DNA from: Acidobacteriota bacterium
Lineage (GTDB): Bacteria > Acidobacteriota > Thermoanaerobaculia > Gp7-AA8
DNA length: 64,000 bases
Direction of reading: 5' to 3'
Assembly: GCA_021325515.1 (NCBI GenBank)
Contig: JAJPHC010000030.1
Coordinates: forward strand, 1 to 64,000
Of this stretch, positions 1 to 8,708 are shown one piece after another (the stretch's first letter is position 1; every line of letters begins with the position of its first letter). A program made the position numbers and the translations under genes. Below the pieces are notes generated by a model. The model worked only from the letters and a program-made list of their open reading frames with translations. It made no database searches and was not told the DNA's origin.

Positions 1-1645
1 AGAAGAGGAAGTCGTCGATCTTGCCCGCGGTGCAGGAGCCCGCGTACGCGATGTCGATCGGCACCTCGCCGATCTCCGTGATCAGCGCGCCATTCGTCGG
101 ATCCGACTCCACGCCCTGGCTCGGGTTGCCCGGGTGCGCGACCATCGGCTCGATCGTCGAAAGATCGATGGTGTGCGTGCCGCCCGCGTACTCCGCTCCG
201 GGATCGGGCGAGACGGCGCGCGCACGCAGCCTCTCGATATCCGCCTTGCCGCCGCGCATCTGGGCGATCCATTCGAACGTCCGCTCGTCCGCTTCCACGA
301 TCGCCGTGCGCGCCGAGCACTCCGTCGCCATGTTGGCCAGCGTCGCACGCTCGTCCATCGACAGCGAGCGCAGCCCCGGCCCCGTGAACTCCATGATGCG
401 ATCGAGCGTCAGTTGCGGCTTCGCGTAGTGCTGCAGGATGTAGAGCATCACATCCTTCGCCGTCACGTTCGGCCGCAGCTCGCCAACGATCTCGAAGCGG
501 ATCGACTCCGACACCTCGACCATCGTGAAGCCCGAATGCACGAGGTTCGCGTACTCCGTCGCGCCGACACCCCACGCGAGCGCGTTGTTCACGCCGCCCA
601 TGCAGGTGTGCGAGTCGGTGGCCTGGATGAAATCGCCCGGATCGATGAACTCTTCGCGCGCGACTTCGTGGCAGATCCCCGGCGATACCTTGTTCGTCGC
701 CGAGTAGTCGCGGCAGCCGGTGTGCTGCTGAAACTCCTTCTGCAGTTCGCGCAGGCGGTCGATCTTCGGCAGAAACGGCCGCATCTTCGCCACTTCATCC
801 GCGTAGATCAGATGATCTTCGAAGATCGCGAATTTCTGCGGATTCACGATGCGGTAGTTCGTGCCGTACTCGTCGCCGAGGAAGTAGTGGACCTGGGCGG
901 TGGTGAACTCGTGTGTGTAGCCGCCGTCGACATCGACGACGACGGAGTCGCCCGGCTTCACGAATTCGACAGGCGAGGGCGCCTGCCCCACACCTCGCAG
1001 ATGACGTGCGAGAATCTTCTCCCCCATCGTCATCGGGCGCTCGCGTGTATCGGTTTTCGGCAGCTCGATCTCGCCGCGCTCGAAGGCCTTGGAGAAGGGG
1101 AAGAGTCCTCCCTCCCGCACGATCAACTGCGAGATCGGATCGAGCTTGCGGTAGAACTCCTCGAGCGGAACGCCTTCGCCGGCCTGCAAACGGGCGAGCA
1201 TCTCGTGCGTCCCCATCAGCAGCCCCTGGTTGATGTTGTTCCCGGCATGAATCGGCGCGAACGATGCCGCGATCGCGATCCGGATTCCGCTGAACACTTC
1301 TGCCTGCGTCGCGGTCTCGCGCGAGCTGCCGACGCCTTTGCGGTAGCCGCTGACGATCACTTCGAAATTGCCGTTGCGCAGCGCATCCGGCGGAACGACC
1401 CGCTCGCCGTTCACGATCATGCCGGCGTAGGCGTTGCGCGCGATGTCCTCCGGCTTGTAGTCGAAGCAGACCCACGCCGGTGTCATCACGTCGGTGTTGA
1501 TGTCGTCGAGCAGATCTTCGACGCGCAGATCTTTCATCTGCAGATCGAGCTCACCGCGCAATTGGGCGCGAATCAGCTCGGGATCCTTAGTGAGAAAGAG
1601 AACGCGCTTGCCGGGTGTCAGGGTGACGATTGAAGGCGGCTTCAT
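1..1645 (-). CDS. Aconitase-superfamily hydro-lyase, fused swivel (LeuD-like) and catalytic (LeuC-like) domains; 3' end outside window
   Basis: About 548 codons are open from the ATG at 1645 to the window edge. The N-terminal part carries swivel-domain signatures (DDINTD near residue 37 and GSSRE near residue 94). The C-terminal part carries isopropylmalate-isomerase/aconitase signatures: GICHEV, ATDSHTC, GVGATE and GSCTAGK, the last containing a cluster-ligand cysteine. It therefore looks like a [4Fe-4S] hydro-lyase with both subunits on one chain, small domain first, unlike the usual separate LeuC and LeuD. A role as 3-isopropylmalate dehydratase (leucine synthesis) is likely, but homoaconitase or another 2-hydroxyacid dehydratase is possible. 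It starts 16 nt after the der stop and is probably cotranscribed. An AGGTGATAGG stretch precedes the start. Confidence 0.85.
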   Translation of the reverse strand, partial: MKPPSIVTLTPGKRVLFLTKDPELIRAQLRGELDLQMKDLRVEDLLDDINTDVMTPAWVCFDYKPEDIARNAYAGMIVNGERVVPPDALRNGNFEVIVSGYRKGVGSSRETATQAEVFSGIRIAIAASFAPIHAGNNINQGLLMGTHEMLARLQAGEGVPLEEFYRKLDPISQLIVREGGLFPFSKAFERGEIELPKTDTRERPMTMGEKILARHLRGVGQAPSPVEFVKPGDSVVVDVDGGYTHEFTTAQVHYFLGDEYGTNYRIVNPQKFAIFEDHLIYADEVAKMRPFLPKIDRLRELQKEFQQHTGCRDYSATNKVSPGICHEVAREEFIDPGDFIQATDSHTCMGGVNNALAWGVGATEYANLVHSGFTMVEVSESIRFEIVGELRPNVTAKDVMLYILQHYAKPQLTLDRIMEFTGPGLRSLSMDERATLANMATECSARTAIVEADERTFEWIAQMRGGKADIERLRARAVSPDPGAEYAGGTHTIDLSTIEPMVAHPGNPSQGVESDPTNGALITEIGEVPIDIAYAGSCTAGKIDDFLF

Positions 1646-1661
1646 CGTGAGTTGAAACCTA

Positions 1662-3005
1662 TCACCTTTCGCGTTTCATGCCCTCTCTCGCCCGCACGAC
1701 GAAATGGACAGGGCAGCCAGCCAGCCCCAGCGCTTCCCGGAACTGGTTGTCGAGATAGCGCCGGTAGGAGAAGTGGAGCGGCTCGTCGATGTTCGAGAAG
1801 AGCGCGAACGTCGGCGGGCCCGATTTCAATTGCGTGCAGTAGTAGAAGCGGCGCGGCCGTCCCTTGACGGCAGGCGGCTGATGCCCGCGAATCGCCCGCT
1901 CGAGAATCTGATTCAGCTCCGAGGTCCGGTAGCGCCCGCGATAGGACGCTGCGATCGCGTCGATCTTCGGAAAGATTTTTTCGACGCGCCGCCCGCTCTT
2001 GGCCGAGATGAATTCGAGCGGTGCGTACTGCAGGAACTTGAGGCGGAAGCGCACCATCTCCTCGAACTTCTTCGCGTCGTCCTGCGCATGCTCGCCGACG
2101 TCCCACTTGTTGACGAGGATCAGCGCGGCCTTCCCCGCCTCATCTGCGTAACCGGCCACCGTTGCATCCTGCGCCGTCACTCCGTCGGTCGCATCGATGA
2201 TGACCAGCGCGAGCTCGCAGCGCTCGATCGCCTTGCGCGCGGAGATCACCGCGAGCTTCTCTGCTTCGTCCGTCGTCTTTCCCTTGCGGCGGATGCCAGC
2301 GGTGTCGATGATCAGGTAGCGCTTCCCATTGCGCTCGATCTCGGAGTCGATCGCGTCGCGCGTCGTCCCTGAGATCGGTGAGACCACGGCACGCTCTTCG
2401 TTGAGGAGCCGGTTGAGCAGCGATGACTTTCCGACGTTCGGCCGCCCGATGATCGCGACTCTGAGTGGCGCCAGCGTCTCGTCCTCGCTCTCCTCATCGG
2501 CCGCCGCGGGGATGATCTCCTCGATCGCGTCGTGAAGGTCCTGCATCCCGTCGCCATGTTCTGCGGAAAGCGGAAAGACGCGCTCGAACCCGAGCTCGTA
2601 GAACTCCGGAACGCTCTCTTCCGCATCTTTGCGATCGGTCTTGTTGACGATGAGCACGGTCTTGGCCGCGACCGGCCGCAACTCCTGCGCGATGTCGCGA
2701 TCCTCGGCGAGCAGGCCCGCCGCGCCGTCGACGACGAACAGCACGAAGTCCGCATCTTCCAGCGCGCGCTGCGCCTGCGCCTTGATCTCATCGGCGAAGG
2801 CCGACATCGGCGTCTCGCCATACTCGAGGCCGCCCGTATCCGTCAGCTCGTACTTGCGTCCGTCATCGAGAGTGACGATGTCGCTGAGGCGATCGCGCGT
2901 CATGCCCGGCAGGTCATGCGTCAGCGCGCGGCGCCGTCCGGCAAGGCGGTTGAACAACGTCGACTTTCCGACGTTCGGCCGGCCGACGATCACGATCCGC
3001 TTCAC
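1662..3005 (-). CDS. der: Ribosome-assembly GTPase Der (EngA)
   Basis: 447 residues, the normal family length. Two tandem G domains each carry the P-loop GRPNVGKS (residues 8-15 and 187-194), with DTGG/DTAG G3 motifs and NKTD/NKWD G4 motifs, followed by the C-terminal KH-like domain. Der binds the 50S precursor and is needed for its maturation. The start is a GTG at 3005 that overlaps the stop of the upstream membrane-kinase gene (GTGA, 3002-3005), so the two are translationally coupled. The aconitase-family gene follows 16 nt downstream. Confidence 0.97.
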   Translation of the reverse strand: MKRIVIVGRPNVGKSTLFNRLAGRRRALTHDLPGMTRDRLSDIVTLDDGRKYELTDTGGLEYGETPMSAFADEIKAQAQRALEDADFVLFVVDGAAGLLAEDRDIAQELRPVAAKTVLIVNKTDRKDAEESVPEFYELGFERVFPLSAEHGDGMQDLHDAIEEIIPAAADEESEDETLAPLRVAIIGRPNVGKSSLLNRLLNEERAVVSPISGTTRDAIDSEIERNGKRYLIIDTAGIRRKGKTTDEAEKLAVISARKAIERCELALVIIDATDGVTAQDATVAGYADEAGKAALILVNKWDVGEHAQDDAKKFEEMVRFRLKFLQYAPLEFISAKSGRRVEKIFPKIDAIAASYRGRYRTSELNQILERAIRGHQPPAVKGRPRRFYYCTQLKSGPPTFALFSNIDEPLHFSYRRYLDNQFREALGLAGCPVHFVVRAREGMKRER

Positions 3006-4354
3006 AGTGTGAATCCAAACATCGGAATGAAGTGTGTCGCCACGTAGAAGAACATCGCTCCCATCACTGTATTGAAGAAATTGATCACACCGTTCGGCAC
3101 GACGCTGCCATGCCGCCGGTTCCAGACGCCGGCGAGACTCTCGACGTACGACCCGAGAAACGCGCAGATCGTGAGGACGAGAATGGTGCGGCTCTTGTTG
3201 ATGACGAGACCTCCCAGGAATCCTGGAGCGAGATGATGCGTGATCGCCGACACGCCGGTGAGCGCGACCAGCGCTGCCGCGATGATGCCGGCCAGAGTCC
3301 CTTCGACCGACAGCGCTCCTTCAGTTCCCGGCTCGACACGCCGAAGCGTCGTTGCAAGAAACGCGCGGCGTCCGAAGAGCTGCCCGATCTCGGAGCCGGT
3401 CGTGTCGCAGGCGGCGGTCGCAAGCGAGGCGATGCCCATCATGAGCGGCAGCAGCACGTCGACACCGCGCCACATCGCGATCGCACAGAGTGCGGCAACG
3501 CCCACATTGGCGATTGCGTGCCCCGCGCCGCGTCGCCCGCCCCCTTCCTGCGCCAGACCCGCCGCTGCCTTGCGGCGGAAGCCGAGCTTCGTGCCGAGCG
3601 TGCCGATGATGAAGAACGCGAGCAGCGGCAGATAGAGCGCAGGTCCGCCTCCGATCACGATGATCGAGCCGAGGATCCAGCCGGTCACCATGCCGGAGAG
3701 ATTCACGCCGCGAAGCGCGTAGCCGGCGATTGCGAGCAGGGTATTCGCGGCAATCCATTCCCACGCGATCGGCGGGAGCTCATGGCCGGGCATCGGCCGC
3801 GTGCCGAAGATCGCCAGCGCGGCCGCGGCCGAAAAGAGCACGGTGATGTTGTCGTCGACGCGCAGCGGCAATGACTCGACGATCGCCGCGGCGATGACCG
3901 CGAGGATCGCCGCGACTCCGAAGGGAAACGTGAAGAAACGCGCAGCAGCGAACGCCGCAGCCCCACCGAAGAGCAGAAATGCGAGTGTGCCTCCAAGGCT
4001 CTTGTCGCGATTCCAGGGAAGCGGGGCGATGCGAATGAACCGGCCGGCGAGCCCTGCGGCGCCATCGCCGAATGCCAGCAGCACCCACGGAATCGCGATG
4101 AAGACCGAGGAACGCTGAAACAGCAGAATGAGAATCAGGACGCAGAAGGGATAGAGCACGATGCCCGCGTCCCAGCCGCGCTCATGGCGCGAGACGCCCT
4201 TCCCAACAATTCGATGCAGCATCAGCCAGTTCGAAAACGTCGCGAGCACGGCGATCGCTGCAGCGCCCTGCCAGGTCAGGTACCTGAGCGCGAACGCACC
4301 GAGTCCGGCGAGGATGTGAACGGTCTTCCGAAGCGTCTCGTTGGTCTCGTGCAT
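3002..4354 (-). CDS. Two-domain membrane lipid kinase: phytol/dolichol-kinase-like half fused to DUF92 (VTE6-like) half
   Basis: About 450 residues, almost entirely transmembrane helices. Residues ~1-205 resemble the SEC59/DGK1/VTE5 polyprenol and phytol kinase superfamily (an early HILAG segment, then [10 protein letters not shown] and [12 protein letters not shown]). Residues ~210-450 resemble DUF92/TMEM19, the family of the plant phytyl-phosphate kinase VTE6 (FGVRRK-like [27 protein letters not shown]). Together the halves could carry out two sequential phosphorylations of an isoprenoid alcohol; the substrate is not known from sequence. An ATG at 4375 is possible, but it lies inside a TATGAT -10 box (4371-4376), so the ATG at 4354 is preferred. 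It is divergent from a GT2/ManC pair and coupled to der. Confidence 0.75.
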   Translation of the reverse strand: MHETNETLRKTVHILAGLGAFALRYLTWQGAAAIAVLATFSNWLMLHRIVGKGVSRHERGWDAGIVLYPFCVLILILLFQRSSVFIAIPWVLLAFGDGAAGLAGRFIRIAPLPWNRDKSLGGTLAFLLFGGAAAFAAARFFTFPFGVAAILAVIAAAIVESLPLRVDDNITVLFSAAAALAIFGTRPMPGHELPPIAWEWIAANTLLAIAGYALRGVNLSGMVTGWILGSIIVIGGGPALYLPLLAFFIIGTLGTKLGFRRKAAAGLAQEGGGRRGAGHAIANVGVAALCAIAMWRGVDVLLPLMMGIASLATAACDTTGSEIGQLFGRRAFLATTLRRVEPGTEGALSVEGTLAGIIAAALVALTGVSAITHHLAPGFLGGLVINKSRTILVLTICAFLGSYVESLAGVWNRRHGSVVPNGVINFFNTVMGAMFFYVATHFIPMFGFTL

Positions 4355-4370
4355 GGGTGGAACGGCGGCG

Positions 4371-4376
4371 ATCATA
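4371..4376 (-). promoter_or_regulatory. Putative -10 box (TATGAT) of the lipid-kinase/der/aconitase operon
   Basis: TATGAT on the minus strand, 16 nt before the preferred start at 4354. No convincing -35 element was seen. It argues against the upstream ATG at 4375, which overlaps the box. Confidence 0.45.
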
Positions 4377-4383
4377 GCCGAGT

Positions 4384-4433
4384 GGAGAGCGTGCGTCTCG
4401 CCCGCAGCGCTGGGGACGAGACGTCCGCTCTCC
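4384..4433. repeat. GGACGAGACGTCC-type hairpin repeat, single copy
   Basis: Outer arms GGAGAGCG (4384-4391) and CGCTCTCC (4426-4433) enclose GGACGAGACGTCC. This is one member of the hairpin family clustered at 32.2, 36.5, 40.4 and 61.0 kb. It fills the divergent intergenic space just upstream of the -10 box of the GT2 gene. Confidence 0.7.
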
Positions 4434-4436
4434 GCC

Positions 4437-4442
4437 TACAAT
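4437..4442 (+). promoter_or_regulatory. Putative -10 box (TACAAT), near-leaderless promoter of the GT2-methyltransferase gene
   Basis: TACAAT ends 9 nt before the GTG at 4452, so a transcript would start within about 2-3 nt of the start codon. There is no Shine-Dalgarno sequence. Confidence 0.55.
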
Positions 4443-4451
4443 ACGCGCGCC

Positions 4452-5861
4452 GTGAGCGAGACCTCCATACCGACCCTCTCCGTCATCGTCCCCTGCTACA
4501 ACGAGCGGGCGACGGTCACGGAATTGCTGCGCCGCGTTCGCGCCGTGAATATCTCCAAGGAAATCATCGTCGTCGATGATCGCTCGACCGACGGTTCGTA
4601 CGACCTCGTCGAGAATCTCGCGAAGGAGTGGCCGGAGATCCGCCACGTGCTGCAGCCCGTCAACCAGGGCAAGGGCGCCGCAATCCGCCGCGGCATCGAG
4701 GAGGCGCGCGGAGACATCGTTCTCATTCAGGACGCCGATCTCGAATACGACCCGGTCGACTATCCGAAGCTCATTCAGCCGATCCTCGACGGTCACGCCG
4801 ACGTCGTGTTCGGCTCGCGCTTCGCCGGCTATCCCCGCCGCGTCATGCTCTACTGGCACCGCCTCGGGAACACGTTCCTGACGTTTCTTTCGAACGCGAC
4901 CACGAACCTCGATCTCACCGACATGGAGACCTGCTACAAGGTCTTCCGCCGCGAAGTCATTCAATCGATCAAGCTGCGCTCGAACCGTTTCGGGATCGAG
5001 CCGGAGATCACGGCGAAGGTCGCGAAGCGGGGCTATCGTATCTACGAGGTGCCGATCTCGTACTACGGCCGCGATTACTGGGAAGGAAAGAAGATCAACT
5101 GGAAGGACGGCTTCAGCGCCCTCTGGACGATCCTCAGGTACGGACTGTTCGACGATCCTGCGACGGAGCCCGCCGGCTACAAGACGCTGCGCCGCCGCGC
5201 TGGACTGGCGCAGTACAACCGGTGGATCTGGGATCGCGTGAAGAAGTACGTCGGCCAGCGCGTGCTCGAGGTCGAGGCGGGAACGGGGGCGATGACGCGC
5301 TTCCTCTACGGACGCGAGCTCGTCGTGGCATCCGACAAGGAGACGCCCTACGTCGACCGCCTGCTCAATGCCTTCCGCCGCCATCCCGGAATCCGCGTCG
5401 AACGATTCGACCTCGAAGAGGATGACGCCCAACGCCTCGCCGAGTACCGCTTCGACACCGTGTTCTGCATCAACGTGCTGGAGCATGCGCGTGACGACGG
5501 CAGGGCGCTGCGCAAGGCTAACGATCTGCTGCACCCGGGCGGCCGCATCATCGTCTTCGTGCCGGCGGATCCGTCGTTGTTCGGAACGCTCGACCAGGGC
5601 ATCGGACACCTCCGCCGCTATACCCGCGAGGAGCTGGAGACGAAGCTGCGCGAAGCAGGATTCGACGTCGAGGAGAGCGGCTACCAGAATCGCGCTTCAC
5701 GCGCTGCGTGGATTCTGAATTCGAAGATCCTTCACCGCAGCGAGCTTCCGCCGGCACAGTCGAAGTTCTTCGATCGTCTCGTGCCGTTGTTTCGCGCGCT
5801 CGACGGCCCGAATCCGTCGAAGGGTCTGAGTCTGATCGCGATTGGGAGAAAACAGGGATGA
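4452..5861 (+). CDS. Bifunctional GT2 glycosyltransferase / class I SAM-dependent methyltransferase
   Basis: 469 residues from the GTG at 4452; the open frame extends upstream but without family similarity. Residues ~8-230 form a GT-A family 2 domain of the dolichyl-phosphate-mannose-synthase/GtrB type ([33 protein letters not shown]). From ~residue 265 a Rossmann methyltransferase follows ([33 protein letters not shown]). The first half would transfer a sugar from a nucleotide sugar, probably to a polyprenyl phosphate; the methyl acceptor is unknown. No membrane anchor is evident. The stop overlaps the manC start (ATGA, 5858-5861), which suggests GDP-mannose as donor. Confidence 0.85.
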   Translation: MSETSIPTLSVIVPCYNERATVTELLRRVRAVNISKEIIVVDDRSTDGSYDLVENLAKEWPEIRHVLQPVNQGKGAAIRRGIEEARGDIVLIQDADLEYDPVDYPKLIQPILDGHADVVFGSRFAGYPRRVMLYWHRLGNTFLTFLSNATTNLDLTDMETCYKVFRREVIQSIKLRSNRFGIEPEITAKVAKRGYRIYEVPISYYGRDYWEGKKINWKDGFSALWTILRYGLFDDPATEPAGYKTLRRRAGLAQYNRWIWDRVKKYVGQRVLEVEAGTGAMTRFLYGRELVVASDKETPYVDRLLNAFRRHPGIRVERFDLEEDDAQRLAEYRFDTVFCINVLEHARDDGRALRKANDLLHPGGRIIVFVPADPSLFGTLDQGIGHLRRYTREELETKLREAGFDVEESGYQNRASRAAWILNSKILHRSELPPAQSKFFDRLVPLFRALDGPNPSKGLSLIAIGRKQG

Positions 5862-6685
5862 CACGTGCGGCACTGATCCTCGCCGGCGGCGCGGGAACGC
5901 GTCTCCGTCCGCTGTCGTCGGACGATTGCCCCAAGCAGTTCCTGCGGCTCTGGCACGGGCGCTCGCTCATCGGGATGACCTTCGACCGTCTCGCGCGCGT
6001 GGTGCCGCCTGAGCAGATCTTCATCTCGACGAACGAGCGCTATCGCGATCTCGTCATCGAGCATCTTCCGCGGCTCGATGCCGCGAATGTGATCGCCGAA
6101 CCGGCGCGCCGCAACACCGCCCCTGCGATCGCTCTCTGCACCTTCGCGATCGCCGATCGCCTCGGCGATCCGGCGATCGGCTGCTTCGCCTCCGACCACT
6201 TCATCGCAGATGAGGCGGAGTTCGGACGTATCGCCGATCGCGGGTACCGGTTCGCAGAGACCCACGACGAGCTCGTGGCGATCGGGATCTCTCCCACCGA
6301 GCCGAACACCGGCTTCGGATATCTGGAGCTCGGTGAGGAGCTCGAGCCGGGCGTCATTCGCAACGTGCGGTTCACGGAGAAGCCGTCACCGGTGAAGGCC
6401 GAGGAGTTTCTGCGCGCGGGCAACTACGTCTGGAACGCGGGCATGTTCCTCTGGCGCAGCTCGGTATTTCGCGCAGCGCTTCGCGCGGCGGCGCCGGAGA
6501 TCGCGAGCGTGACGCTCGCAAACTACGAGTCGATGCCGAACATCTCGATCGACTACGCGCTGATGGAAAAAGCTCCGAACGTTGCCACGATTCGCGGCGA
6601 CTTCGGCTGGAGCGACGTCGGCTCGTGGGACGCGCTTCGCGCATCGGGTGCGGAGATCCCGGAACACATCGTCCCCGAGGGCTGA
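5858..6685 (+). CDS. manC: Mannose-1-phosphate guanylyltransferase (GDP-mannose pyrophosphorylase domain)
   Basis: 275 residues: the nucleotidyltransferase domain alone, without the mannose-6-phosphate isomerase domain found in long bifunctional ManC proteins. Motifs are [13 protein letters not shown] with PKQFL (nucleotide binding and catalytic Lys), [16 protein letters not shown] and GWSDVGSW. It makes GDP-mannose from GTP and mannose-1-phosphate. The start lies within the stop of the GT2-methyltransferase gene, so the two are coupled. It converges on the amidohydrolase gene with an 8-nt gap. Confidence 0.92.
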   Translation: MTRAALILAGGAGTRLRPLSSDDCPKQFLRLWHGRSLIGMTFDRLARVVPPEQIFISTNERYRDLVIEHLPRLDAANVIAEPARRNTAPAIALCTFAIADRLGDPAIGCFASDHFIADEAEFGRIADRGYRFAETHDELVAIGISPTEPNTGFGYLELGEELEPGVIRNVRFTEKPSPVKAEEFLRAGNYVWNAGMFLWRSSVFRAALRAAAPEIASVTLANYESMPNISIDYALMEKAPNVATIRGDFGWSDVGSWDALRASGAEIPEHIVPEG

Positions 6686-6693
6686 GGCGGCGG

Positions 6694-7545
6694 TCAGGCG
6701 CGCAGGTAGCCGAAGAGCCTCTCCGCATTGGCGAGGAGAATCATCTGTTCGATTTCCTCGCCGAGACCGAGCGCGCGGAAGTCCTCGACGTTGCGCTTCG
6801 GTGAGACGACGCCGGGCGACGGCCAGTCCGTTCCCCACAATGCCTTCTCCGCCACGGACGCGAGGCGCGGGATGTACTGCAGCAGCGCCTTGGGCGGAAT
6901 CCCGGAGAGATCGAGGTAGACGTTCTGGTGGCGCCGCGCGAGAAAGAATGCGGTCTCGCCGTACATCGGACGTCCTGCATGCGCGAGGATGATCGGCAGG
7001 CTCGGGAAATCGATCGCGACGTCGTCGATCGGCATCGGATCGGCGAACACGTTCCGCGCCTTCGGGAAGATCGACGTGCCGGTGTGAAACATGACCGGCA
7101 CTCCCCTCGCCTCGCACTCGCGGTAGATCTCGGCGAGCTGCCAGAGATCGCCGCGCTTGTACGCGTTCGGCGAAAAGAGCTGATGCGGCGGATGAATCTT
7201 GATCAGGCGGATGCCGAGATCGAGCACACGGCGGATCTCGTCGCGCACGTTCATCTCGTGCAGCGGATTGACCGAGCCGACAGGCAGCAGGCGATCGCGA
7301 TGCCCGCTGGTGAAGTTCGCGATCCAGTCGTTGACGCTGCGCGTGAACCCCATGACGTCGGGCGACACGTAGTTGATGCAGCAGGCGCGCTCGATGTCGT
7401 TCTCGTCGAGGAAGCGGAGCACGTTGTCGGGAGAGGAAAGCACTTCCTTCGCCCCCGCGTGCGAGGCGTCATCGATCAACGCGAGCACGTCGGGGCTGAC
7501 CATCTCCCATGGCTGAATGTGCAGGTGGACGTCGAAGACTCGCAT
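6694..7545 (-). CDS. Amidohydrolase-2 family metal-dependent hydrolase
   Basis: 283 residues, TIM-barrel amidohydrolase. Metal-site motifs run in order: DVHLH at the N terminus, KIHPPH mid-barrel, FHTG, LAHAG and the C-terminal GTDWPSPG. The family (PF04909) includes decarboxylases and lactonases; the substrate cannot be told from sequence. The ATG at 7545 puts the HxH motif close to the N terminus as is usual. An in-frame ATG at 7557 adds four residues but lies in a duplicated repeat (7555-7611). No Shine-Dalgarno was seen for either. Confidence 0.85.
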   Translation of the reverse strand: MRVFDVHLHIQPWEMVSPDVLALIDDASHAGAKEVLSSPDNVLRFLDENDIERACCINYVSPDVMGFTRSVNDWIANFTSGHRDRLLPVGSVNPLHEMNVRDEIRRVLDLGIRLIKIHPPHQLFSPNAYKRGDLWQLAEIYRECEARGVPVMFHTGTSIFPKARNVFADPMPIDDVAIDFPSLPIILAHAGRPMYGETAFFLARRHQNVYLDLSGIPPKALLQYIPRLASVAEKALWGTDWPSPGVVSPKRNVEDFRALGLGEEIEQMILLANAERLFGYLRA

Positions 7546-7554
7546 AACGATGTT

Positions 7555-7824
7555 CATGCTGAGGAGCGAAGCGACGAAGCATCAACAACGGCGCCGCGCT
7601 GCCCACGCAACATGATCTTATCGCGCTATGGCGGGCCGCGAAGCGCGTATCACACGAGCATCACGAGGCGCATGCAGATCGCGCTGTCGGGGCATCCCCT
7701 TGCCGGCATGCTGAGGAGCGAAGCGACGAAGCATCAACGACGGCGCCGCGCTGCCCACGCAACCTCGAAGCGCGTATCACACGAGCATCACGAGGCGCAT
7801 GCAGATCGCGCTGTCGGGGCATCC
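7555..7824. repeat. Partial tandem duplication (A-B-A-B) of the 3' end of the GNAT gene and flank
   Basis: Block A (57 nt) occurs at 7555-7611 and 7707-7763 with one mismatch. Block B (59 nt) occurs at 7639-7697 and 7766-7824 and appears identical. B2 is the last coding part of the acetyltransferase gene; B1 is its untranslated duplicate. A begins with CTGAGGAGCGAAGCGACGAAG on the plus strand, itself a GAGGAGCGAAGCGACGAAG-type intergenic motif. The A-B junctions differ: 27 nt in the first copy, 2 nt in the second. Confidence 0.9.
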
Positions 7825-8223
7825 GCCCTGGAACTGGGAGGAAGCGAGAATCTGCGGGTGCACTTCATCGCGGTCGATCGTCTTGAATCCCCGCTTGCGG
7901 AAGTACTCCTCGCCGTCGATCGTGAGGAGATAGAACTCGCGCAGGCCGCGCGAGGCGAGACGGTCAAGTAGTTGACGAACGATCCGGCGCCCGATTCCCT
8001 GTTTGCGATATTCCGGATCGACGGCGATCGAGCGCAGAACCGCCGCGAACTGAAACGGCTCGGAGCCGCCGCAGCCGACGACCTTCGTCCCGTCGCGCGC
8101 CACGACGAACATCTTCCACTGCTCGTCGACGCCATCCGTGGCGAGATTTGCCTGGCTCAGCAGGGACTTGATGAACGGAACGTCGGCCTCGCCGGCAGCG
8201 GTGATGCGAATTTCGTTGTCCAT
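7777..8223 (-). CDS. GNAT acetyltransferase, ArsN2-like
   Basis: 148 residues from the ATG at 8223. GNAT fold with the acetyl-CoA loop in RSIAVDPEYRKQGIGRR. The C-terminal pattern (LLTIDGEEYFRKRGF, then CPDSAICM) matches ArsN2-type acetyltransferases linked to arsenic resistance. No ars genes are visible nearby, so the substrate is open. An ATG at 8241 is in frame, but it overlaps a TATGAT box (8237-8242) and the T-tract of the upstream terminator, so the shorter form is preferred. Its last codons lie in a tandemly duplicated segment. Confidence 0.82.
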   Translation of the reverse strand: MDNEIRITAAGEADVPFIKSLLSQANLATDGVDEQWKMFVVARDGTKVVGCGGSEPFQFAAVLRSIAVDPEYRKQGIGRRIVRQLLDRLASRGLREFYLLTIDGEEYFRKRGFKTIDRDEVHPQILASSQFQGGCPDSAICMRLVMLV

Positions 8224-8236
8224 GGAAAACAAAGCG

Positions 8237-8242
8237 ATCATA
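8237..8242 (-). promoter_or_regulatory. Putative -10 box (TATGAT) for the GNAT gene
   Basis: TATGAT on the minus strand, 13 nt before the ATG at 8223. It lies just after the terminator of the upstream gene, consistent with independent transcription. Confidence 0.4.
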
Positions 8243-8248
8243 AACGAA

Positions 8249-8273
8249 AAGGCCGCGCGAATTGCGCGGCCTT
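8249..8273 (-). terminator. Rho-independent terminator downstream of the small disordered-protein gene
   Basis: A perfect 10-bp stem AAGGCCGCGC / GCGCGGCCTT with a 5-nt loop, followed on the minus strand by TTTTCGTTT. It lies 25 nt after the stop of the 102-residue gene at 8299. Confidence 0.85.
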
Positions 8274-8298
8274 CCGTCGTGCGATATCGCGTCTAGCG

Positions 8299-8607
8299 TC
8301 AGTGCTCGTTGCTGCTGTTGCTGCCACCGCGGCGCGAACCGATCTCCTGCTTGCCGAGGTCGCTCTTGCTCGAATCCAGCTGCGAGCGCCCCTGGCTGCC
8401 CTGCATGCCGGACGACGAGTCGACCGAGCCCGAGCGGCGGCTGGGCTCGCTGCCGAGGTTTTCGGAGCGCCCGATGTTCTTGCCGAAGTCCGCCTGGGAC
8501 TCGTTCTTCGATTTGTCGAGGTTGGAGGACGTCGAACGGTTCACATCGCCGGTGCTCGTGCTTCCGACGTTCTTGCTCATCTTGTTGTCTCGATCACGGT
8601 TTTCCAT
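8299..8607 (-). CDS. Small disordered hydrophilic protein, unknown function
   Basis: 102 residues rich in Ser, Asn, Gly, Arg, Asp and Lys, with no hydrophobic core, no Cys and no membrane segment, so probably intrinsically disordered. The family is not recognised. The start is well supported by GGAGGTAA 9 nt upstream, and a strong terminator follows, so it is probably a highly expressed single-gene transcript. The composition resembles small bacterial stress or desiccation proteins, but that comparison is only inference. Confidence 0.75.
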   Translation of the reverse strand: MENRDRDNKMSKNVGSTSTGDVNRSTSSNLDKSKNESQADFGKNIGRSENLGSEPSRRSGSVDSSSGMQGSQGRSQLDSSKSDLGKQEIGSRRGGSNSSNEH

Positions 8608-8708
8608 GTGGGTGTTACCTCCGTTTTGGTTTTGACTACGGGCTTTTCAACCCACCTCCCTAAAGTGCAACGGAGGTGCCCACATGTCGAGCTAAACCAT
8701 TGAAATTG

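Noticed and set aside
134-1633. 499-codon plus-strand open frame
   Set aside because: It is antisense to the aconitase-family gene, whose conserved motifs are on the minus strand; its translation is Arg/His-rich low-similarity sequence typical of GC-rich shadows.
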